Source of the DNA: Plantago ovata
Taxonomy: Eukaryota > Streptophyta > Magnoliopsida > Lamiales > Plantaginaceae
DNA: 64,000 nt
Assembly (NCBI GenBank): GCA_028274465.1
Contig: CM051457.1
Location: 99,819,982 to 99,883,981 of the forward strand
Direction: 5' to 3'
The notes beneath the pieces were generated by a model. The model saw only the letters and a program-made list of their open reading frames with translations, made no database searches and was not told the origin of the DNA. The position numbers and the translations under genes were made by a program. This document shows positions 1 through 12,838 of the stretch, piece after piece (the stretch's first letter is position 1; each line of letters opens with the position of its first letter).

Positions 1-1606
1 AGTAGTCAATAGAAGCCTAAAACACAAGCAATTAGACTTCGTAAAGGAATAAGAATCTAATTCTTATCGCACTAGGAAACCAATTTCAAGTCTAGAATCA
101 TTCCCAATCAAATTAAAACTCAATCAGGAAAATCTAACTTATCCCTTGGACTTCTAATAGAGGAAGGAGTCGAACTCCTTCCCCTATACCATCTGCGCGC
201 GCGCGCGCTCCCAGGGGTAATAGGTGGGTCCCAAAATCGGGACCCACTTATAGTTCTAAGGCAATTCAAACTTCAAGTAGATTTTGCCCATGCGCATATG
301 TTAATTCTAAATTAACATATCCTTTCAAATCAAACCTCTATTATATTTCTAAAATATAATCTTTAACTGTATTTACATAAAATACAATTAATTAGCCAAT
401 TCAATTAATAATTCCAAATCATTAATTGAGCCACTAAATATCATAATTAATTTCAAATCAATTATAATCCATCAATCACAATTAATTCCAAATCAATTGC
501 GATTCCATCTTCAAGGATATTCTGATAAGCTGAATCACCACATAGTGTGACCCATATGACCTCATTGTATTAAGCAAGTCCTAGACGAGGCAACATGGAA
601 TTCCTAGACGGTTCAATTTGCAATATTAATACATGAGGACGTTTGAGAGGTTTCTCAAAGCAAACCCATTCGTTGCGAAGTCTGTTGCGCTCAACGCGGC
701 GATGGTAACGTCCCTTCATCTGACTTGCTCGAATGTATCTAGGATCGATGATGTGTCTATCCCAATAATACATCCACGGTCGTCTCAGGGAGTTGCTTGG
801 TTACGAAGATATACTTATGAATATCATAATATATCGATGCACTGGCCAGTGACTTTACCAACACAACTATGACGACTATGAGCAGTACTCTCCTGTGCTA
901 CACATGAGAGATGAATCCTTCACAGAAACACTTATCATCCCCATTTGTATGTAGCCATAATCCTGGATCGTGTCTTAGGTCAACTGCTTATTCAGAGCTG
1001 ACATCGACGGGTCCACCAAGGATATGGGGCAACAAATGTGATGATAAAGTCCTGTAAGTCCAAAGGACGACTGGCATCACTTCGACAACTTACCGGTTCC
1101 CATAGACACTTCGGTGTAGAGTATACATCGATGGGAGTGTCCGGTGGGTACTTCCATTGTTCGGTAATCATCCTTCGAACATCTATGCGCAGTTATGGGA
1201 ACGTTTCTTGATTTTCCAACAATCCGTTCCGTGGCCGTGGGATCGGCTCATACTTGCTCCAACAAGTATAACCTCCACGCATACTAGTCTCAGCTGGTTC
1301 ATTCAGACCCCTACATCCGAGATGAACCTCGACTAGGGAGAGTTTGGGATAGATGATAACTCACATAGCTCCCACTATCTGTGTGATCGGTCATCTATCC
1401 GAGGGGACATGTTTGATATCAATACAGACAGAAATAGAGATATGACATGCTGCATGCCTGGTGTAATATAAATATGAAAGCGATACTCAATAGTCAATCA
1501 ACAAACATATATTATATTACGTCGACCTGTGTAATAGTACATATATGCCCTCTATAAGGGCTGCATGCCCTTAATAAGGACTGTCTCTAGGACATATACA
1601 CTATCA
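1..1606 (-). mobile_element. Copia LTR, partial (cut by window start)
   Basis: This stretch matches the two LTRs of the copia element at 2211-20567 from about LTR position 480 to the end, including the terminal ...ACACTATCA on the plus strand. It lies in the same orientation (element reads on the minus strand). Its outer part is beyond the window, so whether it is a solo LTR or belongs to a full element cannot be told. It abuts a fragment of an Athila-like LTR at 1607, so it is a second copia insertion into or beside that LTR. It carries the same palindromes near 162-183 and 224-247 as its relatives. It is a fossil, no coding capacity. Confidence 0.85.
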
Positions 1607-2210
1607 ATACTTGGCTAAGGTTGTCAGGCTTAGTTCAAGCAGTACTTGATAATTATAATTATTGAATCGATGATCTTGAATTGTCCTAGTGTTTCTAACA
1701 CTTTCATACGAAGATATTTGGCTTAGTCGGATCAAAGAATCGAATAAAATAATTAAACAAGTAAAAGACTCAGAAACTCAATCATGCACAATATGAACCC
1801 TAGCTACGAATTTACATACTATCACCTACTAGAAACTTAGCTACTCATATCAAAATCGAAATCAACACAAGCAATCATAGATGAAAACATAATTGAATTG
1901 AAAGATAGAGTATGAAAAGGGTGAGATACAAAGTTACCACTGAGGGTTGTCAATCTCCGGTGAATTGCTAAACTCACAAGTTTCTAGCAAGGTGAGATCA
2001 AAAGATGTCCGAATCTCTACCTTGGTGCTCCAAATTGCTAAGATAAAGTAGTTCTAAGAGAAAAAATACCCAGAAAAAGCTCTAGGGTTTATGTCTACAA
2101 AATTATGATCTAAGCTATGAAAATTCGCAACTTTACAAATATATATATCTGACTGTCGGAACCTCCCAGGCGGACCGCAGGACACCAGGCGGACCGCCTG
2201 GGGTGCCTGG
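1607..2210 (-). mobile_element. Athila-like gypsy LTR, part 1 (split by copia insertion)
   Basis: From about 1660 this is collinear with the 8153-9421 LTR: the 'tacgaagata' blocks, the 'gttgtcaatctccg' block near 1950 and the TATA-like tract near 2140. It continues after the copia element at 20568-20910. It ends in a GC-rich palindromic stretch (2166-2210) into which the copia element inserted. It differs clearly from the other LTR copies here, so it is an older or distinct subfamily. The first ~50 bases after 1607 were not matched to the LTR by eye. Confidence 0.7.
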
Positions 2211-4298
2211 TGTAAGAAAATATGGTCAGAGTTACCCCTAGGGTACGCAGCGGAATTTCAAAAATTTTCTTAACATACAGGTTAATTGATTATGCATATG
2301 TCGTATATATATAAACACGTCAATTAGAAGACTAACCTTACTTCCAAAGCAGCTTCCAAGTCTTCGTAATATTCCGGTGTATCTTCTCCTTCGTCGAAGT
2401 CGAAGATATCTGCAATACTCTGTATATCTGCAAGACAATAAGAGTTAGTTTCCAGCTCCTAGAACCTCAACCTTGGTATCCACGAATGAACAGTCTATCG
2501 GAAGAATGCTAGGATATTCTTTGTGTGACCAAGAAGACGGGGCGGCGATTCCTCCGGCAGAGGTGGCGCGCGCGTGTGGATTTAGAGAGTAGGGGAGAGC
2601 TTTTATTTTCTCTAAGAAAACTGGGTAGAATAACTGTGTGCAAAACTGTGAAAGTCTGTATCAAAAGCTCTCTAATAGTCCACTATATATTGTAGTCTAT
2701 AGAAGCCTAAAGCATAAGCAATTAGACTTCGTAAAGGAATAAGAATCTAATTCTTATCGCACAAGGAAACCAATATCAAGTCTAGATTCATTCCCAATCA
2801 AATTAAAACTCAATCAGGAAAATCTAACTTATCCCTTGGACTTCTAATAGAGGAAGGAGTCGAACTCCTTCCCCTACCTTATCCATGCGCGCGCGCGCGC
2901 CCAGTCCTACGGGAGGTGGGTCCCAATTTTGGGACCCACTTATATTTCTAAGGCAATTCAAACTCCAAGTAGATTTTTCCCAAGTGCATATGTTAATTCT
3001 AAATTAACATATCCTTTCAAATCAAACCTCTATTATATTTCCAAAATATAATCTTTAATTGTATTTACATAAAATACAATTAATTAGCCAATTCAATTAA
3101 TAATTCCAAATCATTAATTGAGCCACCAAATATTATAATTTATTCCAAATCAATTATAATCCATCAATCACAATTAATTCCAAATTAATTGCGATTCCAT
3201 CTTCAAGGATATTCTGATAAGCTGAATCACCACATAGTGTGACCCATAGGGCCTCATCGTATTAAGCAAGTCCTAGACTAGGCAACATAGAATTCCTAGA
3301 CGGTTCCATTTGCAATATTAATACGTGAGGACGTTTGAGAGGTTTCTCAAAGCTAACCCTTTCGTTGCGAAGCCTGTTGCGCTCAACGCGGCGATGGTAA
3401 CGTCCCTTCATCTGACTTGCTCGAATGTATCTAGGATCGATGAAGTGTCTATCCCAATAATACATCCACGGGCGTCTCAGGGAGTTGCTTGGTTAAGATA
3501 TACTTATGACCATCATAATATATCATTTGCACTGGCCAGTGACTTTACCAACACAACTATGCAGACTATGAGCAGTGCTCTCCTGTGCTACACTTGAGAG
3601 ATGAATCCTTCACAGAATCACTTATCATCCCCATTTGTATGTAGCCATAATCCTGGATCGTGTCTTAGGTCAGCTGCTTATTCAGAGCTGACATCGACGG
3701 GTCCACCAAGGATATGGGGCAACAAATGTGATGATAAAGTCCTGTAAGTACAAATGACGACTGGCATCACTTCGACAACTTACCGGTTCCCATAGACACT
3801 TCGGTGTAGAGTATACATCGATGGGAGTGTCCGGTGGGTACTTCCATTGTTTGATAATCCTTCTTCGAACAACTATGCGCAGTTATGGGAACGTTTCTCA
3901 ATTGTCCAACAATCCATTCCGTGGCCGTGGGATCGGCTCACACTTGCTCCAACAAGTATAACCTCCACGCATACTAGTCTCGTCTGGTTCATTCAGACCC
4001 CTACATCCGAGATGAACCTCGACTAGGGGGAGTTTGGGATAGATGATAACTCACACAGCTCCCACTATCTGTGTGATCGGTCATCTATCCGAGGGGACAT
4101 GTTTAATATCAATACAGACAGTAATAGAGATATGACATGCTGCATGCCTGGTGTAATATAAATATGAAAGCGATACTCAATAGTAAAATGCAACAAACAT
4201 ATATTATATTACGTTGACCTGTGTAATATTACATATATGCCCTCTATAAGGGTACTATGCCCTTAGTAAGGACTGTCTCTAGGACAAATACACTATCA
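2211..4298 (-). mobile_element. Copia 3' LTR (left copy)
   Basis: A 2,088-bp LTR with TG...CA ends on the plus strand (TGTAAGAAAA...ACACTATCA). It matches 18489-20567 nearly base for base. In element orientation the TATA-like tract is near 2685-2695. Two palindromes lie upstream of it: GGAAGGAGT/ACTCCTTCC around CGA (2852-2872) and an 11-bp stem with a TT loop (2916-2939), plus an alternating CG run at 2887-2900. Confidence 0.93.
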
Positions 4299-4312
4299 AT
4301 CTCCCACTTGGA
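4299..4312 (-). other. Copia polypurine tract
   Basis: On the minus strand this reads as a purine-rich AAGTGGGAGAT immediately before the 3' LTR that begins TGATAGTGTA. Its place and composition fit the plus-strand priming site of copia elements. Confidence 0.75.
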
Positions 4313-5284
4313 CTAGAGCCAGTCACCTTTATGCCTAATACCCAGATTAGCATAATGTCTTAAGTGGACTTCCACTGATAAGACCTTGGTGAAAGGATCT
4401 GCCACGTTGTCCGTGGTAGAGACACGTTCTATACTAACTTCTCCTCTATCTATAATTTCACGTATAACGTGATATTTTCTAAGTACATGTTTGTTCTTGT
4501 TTGTAGATCTAGGCTCCCTAGCTTGAGAGACGGCGCCCGTATTGTCACAATAAATCGTTATTGGACTAGGAGCAGGAACAACCCTCAATTCCTTCAAGAA
4601 CTCTGAAATCCAGACAGCTTCTTTCGATGCTTCTGATGCAGCAATGTACTCGGCTTCTGTGGATGAGTCAGCAACCGTGGCTTGCTTAGAACTCTTCCAA
4701 CAGACAGCTCCTCCGTTCAATTTGAATACGTATCCTGTCTGTGACTTAAAGTCATCAGGATCTGATTCAAATCCAGCGTCGACATACCCAGACATCTTTA
4801 ATTCTGGTTCTCCACCAAACACCAAGAACATCTCTTTAGTCCGTCGAAGGTACTTAAGAATGTTCTTTACAGCAGTCCAGTGATGTACTCCTGGATTCTG
4901 TTGGTGTCGACAAGTGACACTAAGCTCATATGCCACATCGGGCCTTGTGCAATTCATTGCATACATTATAGACCCTACTGCCGAGGCATAGGGCACACGA
5001 CTCATTGCATTTCTTTCTTCATTAGTTTTAGGATCATCCTTAACTGATAAGACAATCCCATGCCTATCTGGGAGAAAGTCTCTCTTTGAGTCGTCCATCT
5101 TATAACGCTTCAGTATTTTGTCGATGTAGGTGGACTGTGTCATTCCTAACATCCTCTTGGATCTATCTCTAAAGATCTTGATCCCTAGGATGTAGTTCGC
5201 TTCACCCAAGTCCTTCATCGAGAAGGTACTTGATAACCAAACTTTAGTCTCTTCTAGAATAGAGAAATTGTTTCCCATGATCAA
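4313..5284 (-). pseudogene. Copia pol: end of reverse transcriptase and RNase H
   Basis: A 323-residue open stretch. It begins in the RT thumb region ('FSMKDLGEANYILGIKI') and runs into copia RNase H, with 'GYVDAGFESDPDDFKSQTGY', 'TEAEYIAASEASKEAVW' and 'YCDNTGAV', the blocks that hold the acidic catalytic residues. The end 'HLRHYANLGIRHKGDWL' is the usual tail of copia pol. It belongs to the element at 2211-20567 and is a fossil; pol as a whole lies in several pieces. Confidence 0.9.
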
Positions 5285-5292
5285 AATGTCAT

Positions 5293-5934
5293 CTACATAA
5301 TGATCATGAAAACAACTCCTTTGTCGCTGTGTCTAGCGTAGACACAGGGATCTTCCTTGCTTCTGATGAAGTCAAACGATTTGACAGCTTCATCAAAGCG
5401 GATATTCCAGCTCCTTGACGCTGGCTTTAGCCCATAGATGGATCTTTGTAATTTGCATACAGCAGTTGGCTTGGTTTTACTAATAAAACCTTCCGATTGT
5501 ACCATATAGACCTCTTCCTCAAGGTTGCCATTGAGGAAGGCAGTCTTTACATCCATCTGCCAGATTTCATAATCATAGTAGGCAGCTGCAAGTAGAATTC
5601 GAATGGACTTCAATTTTGCTACCGGTGAAAAGGTTTCATCGTAATCGATGCCATACCTTTGCGTGTAGCCTTTCGCCATAAGCCTAGCTTTGTGCGTTTG
5701 TACCTTGCCATCGGCATCTGTCTTTCGTTTAAAGACCCATTTGCACCCAATAGGTCTAACCCCTTGGGGCACGTCTACCAAGTTCCAAACTTGGTTCTGG
5801 TACATTGAATCCATTTCTAATTCCATGGCCTCTTGCCATTTGTCTGAGTCAATATCAATTATTGCCTCTTTGTAGGTCTCGGGATCTTCCCGATCTGATA
5901 AACCGACATCAAGTTCACTGATGTCTTCTATCAT
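5293..5934 (-). pseudogene. Copia pol: reverse transcriptase core
   Basis: A 213-residue stretch with the copia RT signature: 'WNLVDVPQGVRPIGCKWVFKRK', 'ARLMAKGYTQRYGIDYDETF', 'QMDVKTAFLNGNLEEEVYM' and 'YGLKPASRSWNIRFDE'. The first catalytic aspartate is in 'MDVKTAFLNG'. It sits directly upstream (minus strand) of the RNase H part. Confidence 0.92.
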
Positions 5935-5946
5935 AAGGCTTTGCTT

Positions 5947-6321
5947 CTAAGGTCCTTTTAGGATCCTCTTCGACCTACGGAGCTCGACTGGTTCTGGTGC
6001 TTTTCTTTTCTGGCTTCGTGTAACACGAACATTATCAGTGGGTACTGATGCAGCTGGGAGCTGGGAGCGACCCTGTTCCCTTGCGGGAGGCTGCTCTTGT
6101 GCAACTTGTTGCACAGGTTGGTTGACAACGGGTTCTGTTGGTGTGGTTTCAACTGTTGATCTAATCACAGGACTCCCACTGACTATGACATGCCTAGCAA
6201 GTGTCATATCATCACCCTTGTCTGCTTCGAAAGCTCCCACTGAACTTGAGTCCAAATCAGAAGATTTAGAGACCTCATGTTCGCGCTTGTCAAAGTCTTG
6301 AATTTCTTCAAGTTCTATCAT
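5947..6321 (-). pseudogene. Copia pol: variable linker between integrase and RT
   Basis: A 124-residue hydrophilic stretch, rich in acidic residues and then in Pro/Gln, ending 'RSKRILKGP'. Its place between integrase and reverse transcriptase and the 'RRSKR' end are typical of the poorly conserved spacer in plant copia polyproteins. No domain is visible. Confidence 0.7.
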
Positions 6322-6326
6322 GTCAT

Positions 6327-7931
6327 CTAACCTCTCTTCTTCGAGGCAGCTTCTAAAAACTTGACGTTTCTAGATACGATCACCTTGTGATCTTCAGCAT
6401 GATAGAATTCATAGCCACTCGTTTGACGAGGATAGCCTATGAAATATACTTTGACACCCTTGGCATCTAACTTATCAGTGAGCATCAGTTTGACTATCGC
6501 AGGACAGCCCCAAGGTCTAAGATAGCCTAGTGAAGGCTTCTTTCCCTTCCACAACTCGTAAGGAGTTTTCTCCACTGATTTAGATGGTACACGGTTCAGA
6601 ATGTAGATTGCAGTTTGTAGTGTATATCCCCACAGATACTTTGGAAGAGTCGAGAATCCAATCATTGCTCTTACCATGTCTAACAGGGTTCGATTCCTCC
6701 TCTCAGACACACCATTTAACTGTGGTGTTCCAGGAGGAGTCCATTGCGATTGAATTCCATTTTCCTTCAAGTAGTCGATAAATTCTTCACTAAGGTATTC
6801 ACCTCCTCGATCTGATCGAAGAGTGACTATCCTTAGGTTCAATTCATTCTCGACCTCATTCCTAAACTCCTTGAATTTCCCAAAGGTCTCGGATTTATTC
6901 TTCATAAGATAAATATATTCATACCTTGAGAAATCGCCAGTAAAGGTAACGAAGTAAGGATAACCCCCACGCGCATGGACTTTAAAAGGTCCACATACAT
7001 CGGTATGTATGAGCTCTAAGCAGCGAGTGGCACGAACACCTTGTCCAACAAAAGGTTTGTTCGTCATCTTACTCTTAACACATGATTCGCATGTACCATA
7101 TGATTCAAAATCAAATGGTTCTAAGTAGTCCAACTTCCTTAGTCTTTGAATCCGTGTTTCATTGATATGGCCTAGCCGACAATGCCATAGATAAGATGGA
7201 TTATTCTTCCTACTTGAAGACAGTTGTTTGTTATGTATTTGAAATAAAGGTAGACTACTTTGCAAAATATATAAACCATTCACCAAGCGAGCTTTTCCAT
7301 AATACTGATCATTTAATGAAAAATAACAAGTATTATTCGCAAATCGAAAGGAAAAACCCATATTGTCTAACAATGGAATGGAAATAATATTTCTGACAAT
7401 GGATGGAACAAAATAAACATTATCAAGTTCTAAACATTGTCCCGAAGGTAAATCTATCTTGCTGCGTCCAACGCGTTTGGCTTCAACTGGATTGTCGTTC
7501 CCAACATGCAAGTCGATTTCACCTTGCTTGACTAGCCTGTGATCAATTAGCCCCTGCACATTATTACAAATGTGTGAGCCACAGGTTGTATCTAATACCC
7601 AACCATTGGAGTCAAAAGTAGTTACGTTCATTTCAATAACAAACATACCTGAGTCAGAAGCCGGTGGCTTCTTAGCTTGATCTGCCCTAAGCTTAGGGCA
7701 ATCTTTCTTCCAATGTCCTTTCTGCTTACAGAAAAGACATTCATCTGTGCGTACCGTTCCGCTTCTCTTGAACTTCCTTTTCTGGTTCGGACGCTTAGGC
7801 TTATCACTCCAAGTGTTAGCCTTGGCTGCCGACTTTCCCTTACCCTTAGCACCTTTGTTTCTCGGGTTTTGGGTTAGACGGTTGCCCAACAAGCATGATC
7901 GACTTTTCCTTCTTAGGAAGAGTTTGATCAT
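6327..7931 (-). pseudogene. Copia zinc knuckle, protease and integrase region
   Basis: A 534-residue stretch. A CCHC zinc knuckle '[14 protein letters not shown]' near residue 60 ends gag. A protease-like block follows near residue 110 with '[12 protein letters not shown]'. Integrase has the HHCC zinc-binding part ('[17 protein letters not shown]', 'CESCVKSKM') and the DDE core ('[11 protein letters not shown]', '[14 protein letters not shown]', '[19 protein letters not shown]'). It belongs to the element at 2211-20567. Confidence 0.92.
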
Positions 7932-8152
7932 ATGTCTTCAGCAGATTATGAAGTTCAGGCAGTGTTACGTCCTTCGCATTCATCGTGTAATTAATGATGA
8001 ACTGCGAATACGAACTCAACAATGATTGAAGGACAAAGATCACCATGATCTTGTTCTCTAGCTTAACGCCGGCATTGGCAAGCTTTTCAAAGAGACCAAT
8101 CATTTTGAGAACATGCTCAGACATGTTCCCTCCTTCACTGAGCTTGCATCTG
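7846..8152 (-). pseudogene. Copia gag, C-terminal part
   Basis: On the minus strand, from the insertion point at 8152 downward, this encodes 'GNMSEHVLKMIGLFEKLANAG' and 'YTMNAKDVTLPELHNLL', the UBN2-type gag found in plant copia elements. The N-terminal half of the same gag is at 16422-16799, on the other side of the nested gypsy element. Confidence 0.88.
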
Positions 8153-9421
8153 TGATGAACGGGAGATTTGTCGGGTCTCGATTCAACAAATAAATTTGTA
8201 ATTAGCCAAAGGCAATCCACAACTACAACGAAAACCGTAGTGTAGTAGTAGAATGACTCGAGTGTCGTTCTCTCAGGACTATAACTAGCTTTATCTATTT
8301 AACAAGAGAATATAAAACAGCAGATAGATAGCAAAAGGGGGTTTCTAGCAGATAATGGAGATTGGTGATAGTATGGTCCTTCTTAACATAACGGATCGAT
8401 AATCATGCATAAATTCCTCGGTCTTGCATAGAGATCTTTGAATCAATCTAGTGTCCTGTTGCAAATATTAAGCACTACGAAGATAATTGGTCTGACAAGT
8501 CAATCACTATTGTCCTAATGTGTTCCGTAATTATTCAACACTACGAAGATAATTGGTCTGATGGTCGACAAGTGTCCAATTGTGCATAATAATCAATACA
8601 ACATACGAGAATTTAGGTTGTGCCTGATCAACGAAATAAAGCAATGACACGGAGTATAATGCGCGATATAGCCATTAGCATGATTATCTTCCCTTCGCTA
8701 AGAATTCACATACTACCACCAACGATAAGTTTAGCTACTCATAATAGGCATGCAATCAATAGAAATCATAGAAGAAAACATATTGAAAGATAAATAAAAT
8801 AAGTAGATTAAACTGTAAGATACAAGTTACCGAAGGTTGTCAATCTCCGAAGAATTGCGATCCTACGAGCTCCAATCTGCTATGAAAAAGTATCCCCTAA
8901 GCTACAGAACTCCCAGGACAGGCCCCGAGAAGTTCCTACCTAAAACTATAAAGAGAGGTGAGAAAGTAGGTCTGGAAAGATATGATTTTCGGAGAAAAAC
9001 TGAGCACTATATATAGGCCCCGAAAAACCACGGGGTGGTTCGCCCCAGCACGAGGCGGTTCGCCCCCGGGTAATTCTCGCGGAATTCCGCGTTTTCGACA
9101 CGTTTTGGATTTCTTCCCCTTTTCGGACTCGGTTTCTGACTTCTAGTAGCCTTCTAACCTCCAGATTCGGCCCCTAGACTTCAAATCCTATCCGGAAACC
9201 TTCAGATACTTCAAATAGGCTTCTGGAACACCAATTCCTTGTAAACTTCAATATAATTGCCCGGAAATCTTCGAATTTCAACCAAAACCTGTAAAATAAA
9301 ATCTAAAGGGAAACGTGACACTATTCTAATAAAATACATTAAAATATAGCTAAATTAACATAGAGGATAGCTAAAATAGGTGAAAAAGACTCGAATGAAA
9401 GTGTAAAATACACATTCATCA
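8153..9421 (-). mobile_element. Athila-like 3' LTR of the nested element
   Basis: A 1,269-bp LTR. In element orientation (minus) the TATA box lies at about 9006-9018. GC palindromes of the form GGCGGTTCGCC lie immediately upstream at 9031-9070. The same LTR type recurs in the window at 15162, 22053, 27870, 35716 and 63848. Confidence 0.92.
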
Positions 9422-11473
9422 AACTCCCCAAACCGAACCTTTGCTTGTCCTCAAGCAACTAAGCTAGACTCTAATACAAAAAACATGCAAGACACAAAAT
9501 GGAGTTTCATGGCAAATAAAATGAACTAATCTACTGAATCTACCAAATAACATATGAACAAAAACCATATAAATCAAAGCATGAATATAGGTTGAAGAAT
9601 ACCTCGATTGACCTATACACATCCACATAAGCACTTATGTCAAGACAAGATAGTCTCTCGTAACATTCTCTACCTGGACCTAGTCAGTGACGACGTAATG
9701 AAGCAGGCTAAGATACGAATGGTTGCCCCGTGCCTATGAAACTGAGGACTTATTGCTGTTCCACCATGTTAAGACTTTTCCTCAAAAGAGGTCGAACCAG
9801 TACTGGCTCTCATCAAACGAATGAGGGTTCCCTATAAAAGATAACACTCCCCTATTCTACCCATCTCTCAAGTAAAGTCTTAAGCTATTCACCACTTCCT
9901 GAATGGCAGGACGATGGTGGTCTAGAACAGATGACTCTTAAGACAAAAAAGATAAAAAATAGAAAATTACAACACGATTACGAACAATACAAAAATGGAA
10001 AAGACTCAACACTTTGCTAAACTGCTATTTGGCTTTCTTTTTGGACCCTTCTTTGCTTTTTTGGGGTCTTTTCTTTTTTTCTTTCCAGATTCTTTTTTTT
10101 TCTTTTTTTTTCTTTTTCTCTTTTTTCTCTGAATTTTTTCTTTCTTCTTTTTTTTTCGATTTTTCTAGCCAGCAGTTAGCATAACAAAAAGGAAACAAAA
10201 TGACTCACACGAATTCCCCAAACCTATTTGAAAGAATAGGTTGGATTACAAAATTTACGGAAAAGAAAAAACAAACTCACGATACGGAAATGAAAAACAG
10301 AAACAAGTCTAAAGATGGTGCAACCCCCTCCCCAAACCTATTCGGAAGAATAGGTTATAAACAAAGGATCACACAACCTCACACTACCTCCTTCCTAGGC
10401 ATTTAGCAATCTCAAAGCATGGTGAAGATTTGTTGCCTCTTAGGTACATAATTACTCGGGAAACAACCATAAGACTCTAACATGCATCATCCTATTATAA
10501 AGGCCTTCGTGAACCGCAGTAGAGAAAACACCACTAAGTGATGTCGAGACTACCATGCTTAACTAAGTGCAATACATAAATGTGACAAGCCAAGCGAGAA
10601 AAACCTCAAACAAATTCATAGAGATGAAGCATACGATTAATGGCAAAGCTAGTTGATCTACCCAATAAAAAAGTTGAAAAAATTCGGCAATAAACTCCAT
10701 ATAAAACATGCAAAACTATCCTAGGATGAATGTAGTGAAATGCAACCTAAAAAATCTAAGAAAGCAGTAAACGTGCAAATGCAAATGCAGACGGATAAAG
10801 CATGCGAGGTACTATACTCATCCTACCAATACCAAGCTCCAAACTAACAACATCAGATCACTTAAATCCCATCCCCCCTCATGAAATTAACGCTAGTCCC
10901 TAGCAGTAAGAAAATGAGGAAATAAGATGTGATACTAGATGTTACCCCATGGTTTGGCCTCGGTCGGCTGAGTATGCTGCTTGTGATTTATTGGGCCTCC
11001 TCTAGGAGCTTTATAGTGTGTCATCAGGTCTTCTGGTAGGTGCGGTAGTTCCATTTTTAGGCCGGACAGGAACAACTCCTCCATTAGAATCATCATTGAC
11101 CGTATGGCCTTCATTGTCACTACTGTCACCATCATCATCGCCAATAGAGTTGCAGTGGTAGGTAGAATTCTCAAGATTAGCCGCCGATGTTATGGAATCC
11201 TCCATCCTGTAGCCCTCCAATAGGATGTGAACTGTTGAAGGGGAAAGGGCAGTGGTATCAGGACCTCCCCCTCCAACGTTTTACACCACGAGAAGGTTAC
11301 AGTAGGCTGCTCGGATACTCAGAAGTCTTCTACATTTTTCTCCAATTTCGACCACATTCTCTACGGTGGATCCGACCGATGTCTATATGATGCTCACTTT
11401 AGAGGCAGGCAAGGGGCACCCCAACAAGGTGCTGGGCACCCATGTCATTATGTTTTGGAACCAAGCTAGCGCT
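9422..11473. mobile_element. Non-coding 3' part of the nested gypsy element
   Basis: It begins with the polypurine tract (GGTTCGGTTTGGGGAGTT read on the minus strand, 9422-9439). It contains a long A-rich/T-rich tract (about 10020-10160), twin copies of an 'aacctattcgaaagaataggtt'-like short palindrome (near 10215-10245 and 10330-10355), and small open frames without recognisable domains, including 11011-11220 (minus, acidic). The matching region of a relative is at 20911-21960. Confidence 0.7.
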
Positions 11474-11818
11474 TCAGAATCTTCTAGCAACTACGAACTC
11501 AAGATCGAATCTGTCGCGGCGAGAATCTCCCGGTGCCTTCCAGTTCACTCGAACTTTGCAGTCCTTGTGATGGAGTGCTGACGTAATAATGGTTTCTGTC
11601 CCTTCGGTGGTGCATGAATAGGCATAGGAGTCCTTACTCCAGGTGTACTCTAGCTCCTCCTCTTGGATAATCCACGACGTTGTTGCAAAACCCCTTGGCT
11701 CGAACGCACATCTAGCGAGGTCACCTTCCTTGACATGGTCCTTCACAACAATCATACGGGAATGCTCCTTTCCCTTGGTATGGTACCTACAAACAGCGGT
11801 TAGCACCTCGTATGACAC
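11474..11818 (-). other. Unidentified 114-codon open frame in the nested gypsy element
   Basis: On the minus strand this encodes a product with 'YTWSKDSYAYSC' and 'HHKDCKVRVNWKAPGDSRRD'. I recognise no family. It lies downstream of gag-protease, where Athila relatives may carry an additional gene, but no membrane segment or other env-like feature is visible. Whether it is translated is unknown. Confidence 0.35.
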
Positions 11819-12838
11819 AAAACTGACTCAAATACATACTAGTGTAAAAGTGAAACACACAAGTGATAAAATCATCAATCGAGCTCCCCAAACCGTAATG
11901 TCTAGTCTAGGTACTTCATCATGCAACATACTAATGTAACTTGTACATGCAATATATCACATTATGCTCTTACTAGACAACTAATATCCTTGATAACAAG
12001 GCTCAATTCATACCATAGCAGCGACAAATTCAACCATCATAAATCCTCATACTCAACAAATAAGCATTCTATCGTCAAATCCGCCAACATTACGTCAATA
12101 TACACAATCATATGCAAGAAATCAAAGATAGAGACATATTGCAGAACAAGATATATCATCTAGTAGCAAAATACCCAAATCAACAATCCAAGCAAAATTG
12201 AGCATGCAATTGATAGTAAATAACATGTCTAATCAAGCAAACATCATACCCATGCATCAAATAAGTATAATTGAAGCTCAAAATAGAAAACCCCCAAATT
12301 TGAAAATTAGGGTTCTAAGGATGATACCTCAGATCTGCAAATCTAACGAATTAGGATGAAATCTGTTCGGATAGGATGATAGATCATGTAATAGGCTTCG
12401 ATTTAAGCTAAAGAACACTCAATTTGGTCAAGAAATGAAGAAGTTATGAAGATTTAAATGTAAAATCGCACTTTTCGGGTTTTTTGGGAGGATGAATGAA
12501 GAAGAATGAAGAAAATGAGGTTTTGGGGATGAAATCCGCGTTTTTGAAGTTCTGGGACTGGGGGCGGTTCGCCCCGTGCTCCCCAATGCGGGGAGACGGT
12601 TCCCGTCGTCAGAAAATTCGGTTTTAATCCCCGAAACCAATTTTTTCAAAAAAACACTCGAAAAATCTCACTCAAACATAAGCATATACGACACAGACAT
12701 GAACAAATTCGCATACGAGAAGCAAATAGTTCAAGAATGAATGCATGCAGAAAAGCAGTAAAGAAAGCGATAAAAATTCCGGGTTGCCTCCCGGATAGCG
12801 TCATTGTTTAAAGTCTTTGTCTCGACTCCTGTCTGCGC
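11819..12838. mobile_element. Non-coding part of nested gypsy element with GC palindromes
   Basis: AT-rich sequence without a supported gene. 12559-12610 carries GC-rich palindromes (GGGCGGTTCGCCC and CTCCCC...GGGGAG) of the same kind as in the LTR of this element. The small open frames here are not supported. Confidence 0.6.

Noticed and set aside
633-872. Open frames at 570-872, 3262-3597 and 19539-19874 repeated three times with the same sequence
   Set aside because: They fall inside copia LTR copies and recur only because the LTR is repeated; no domain.
2887-2900. Alternating CGCGCG runs in copia LTRs as Z-DNA or CRISPR-like repeats
   Set aside because: Simple dinucleotide runs; no spacer-repeat structure exists anywhere in the window.
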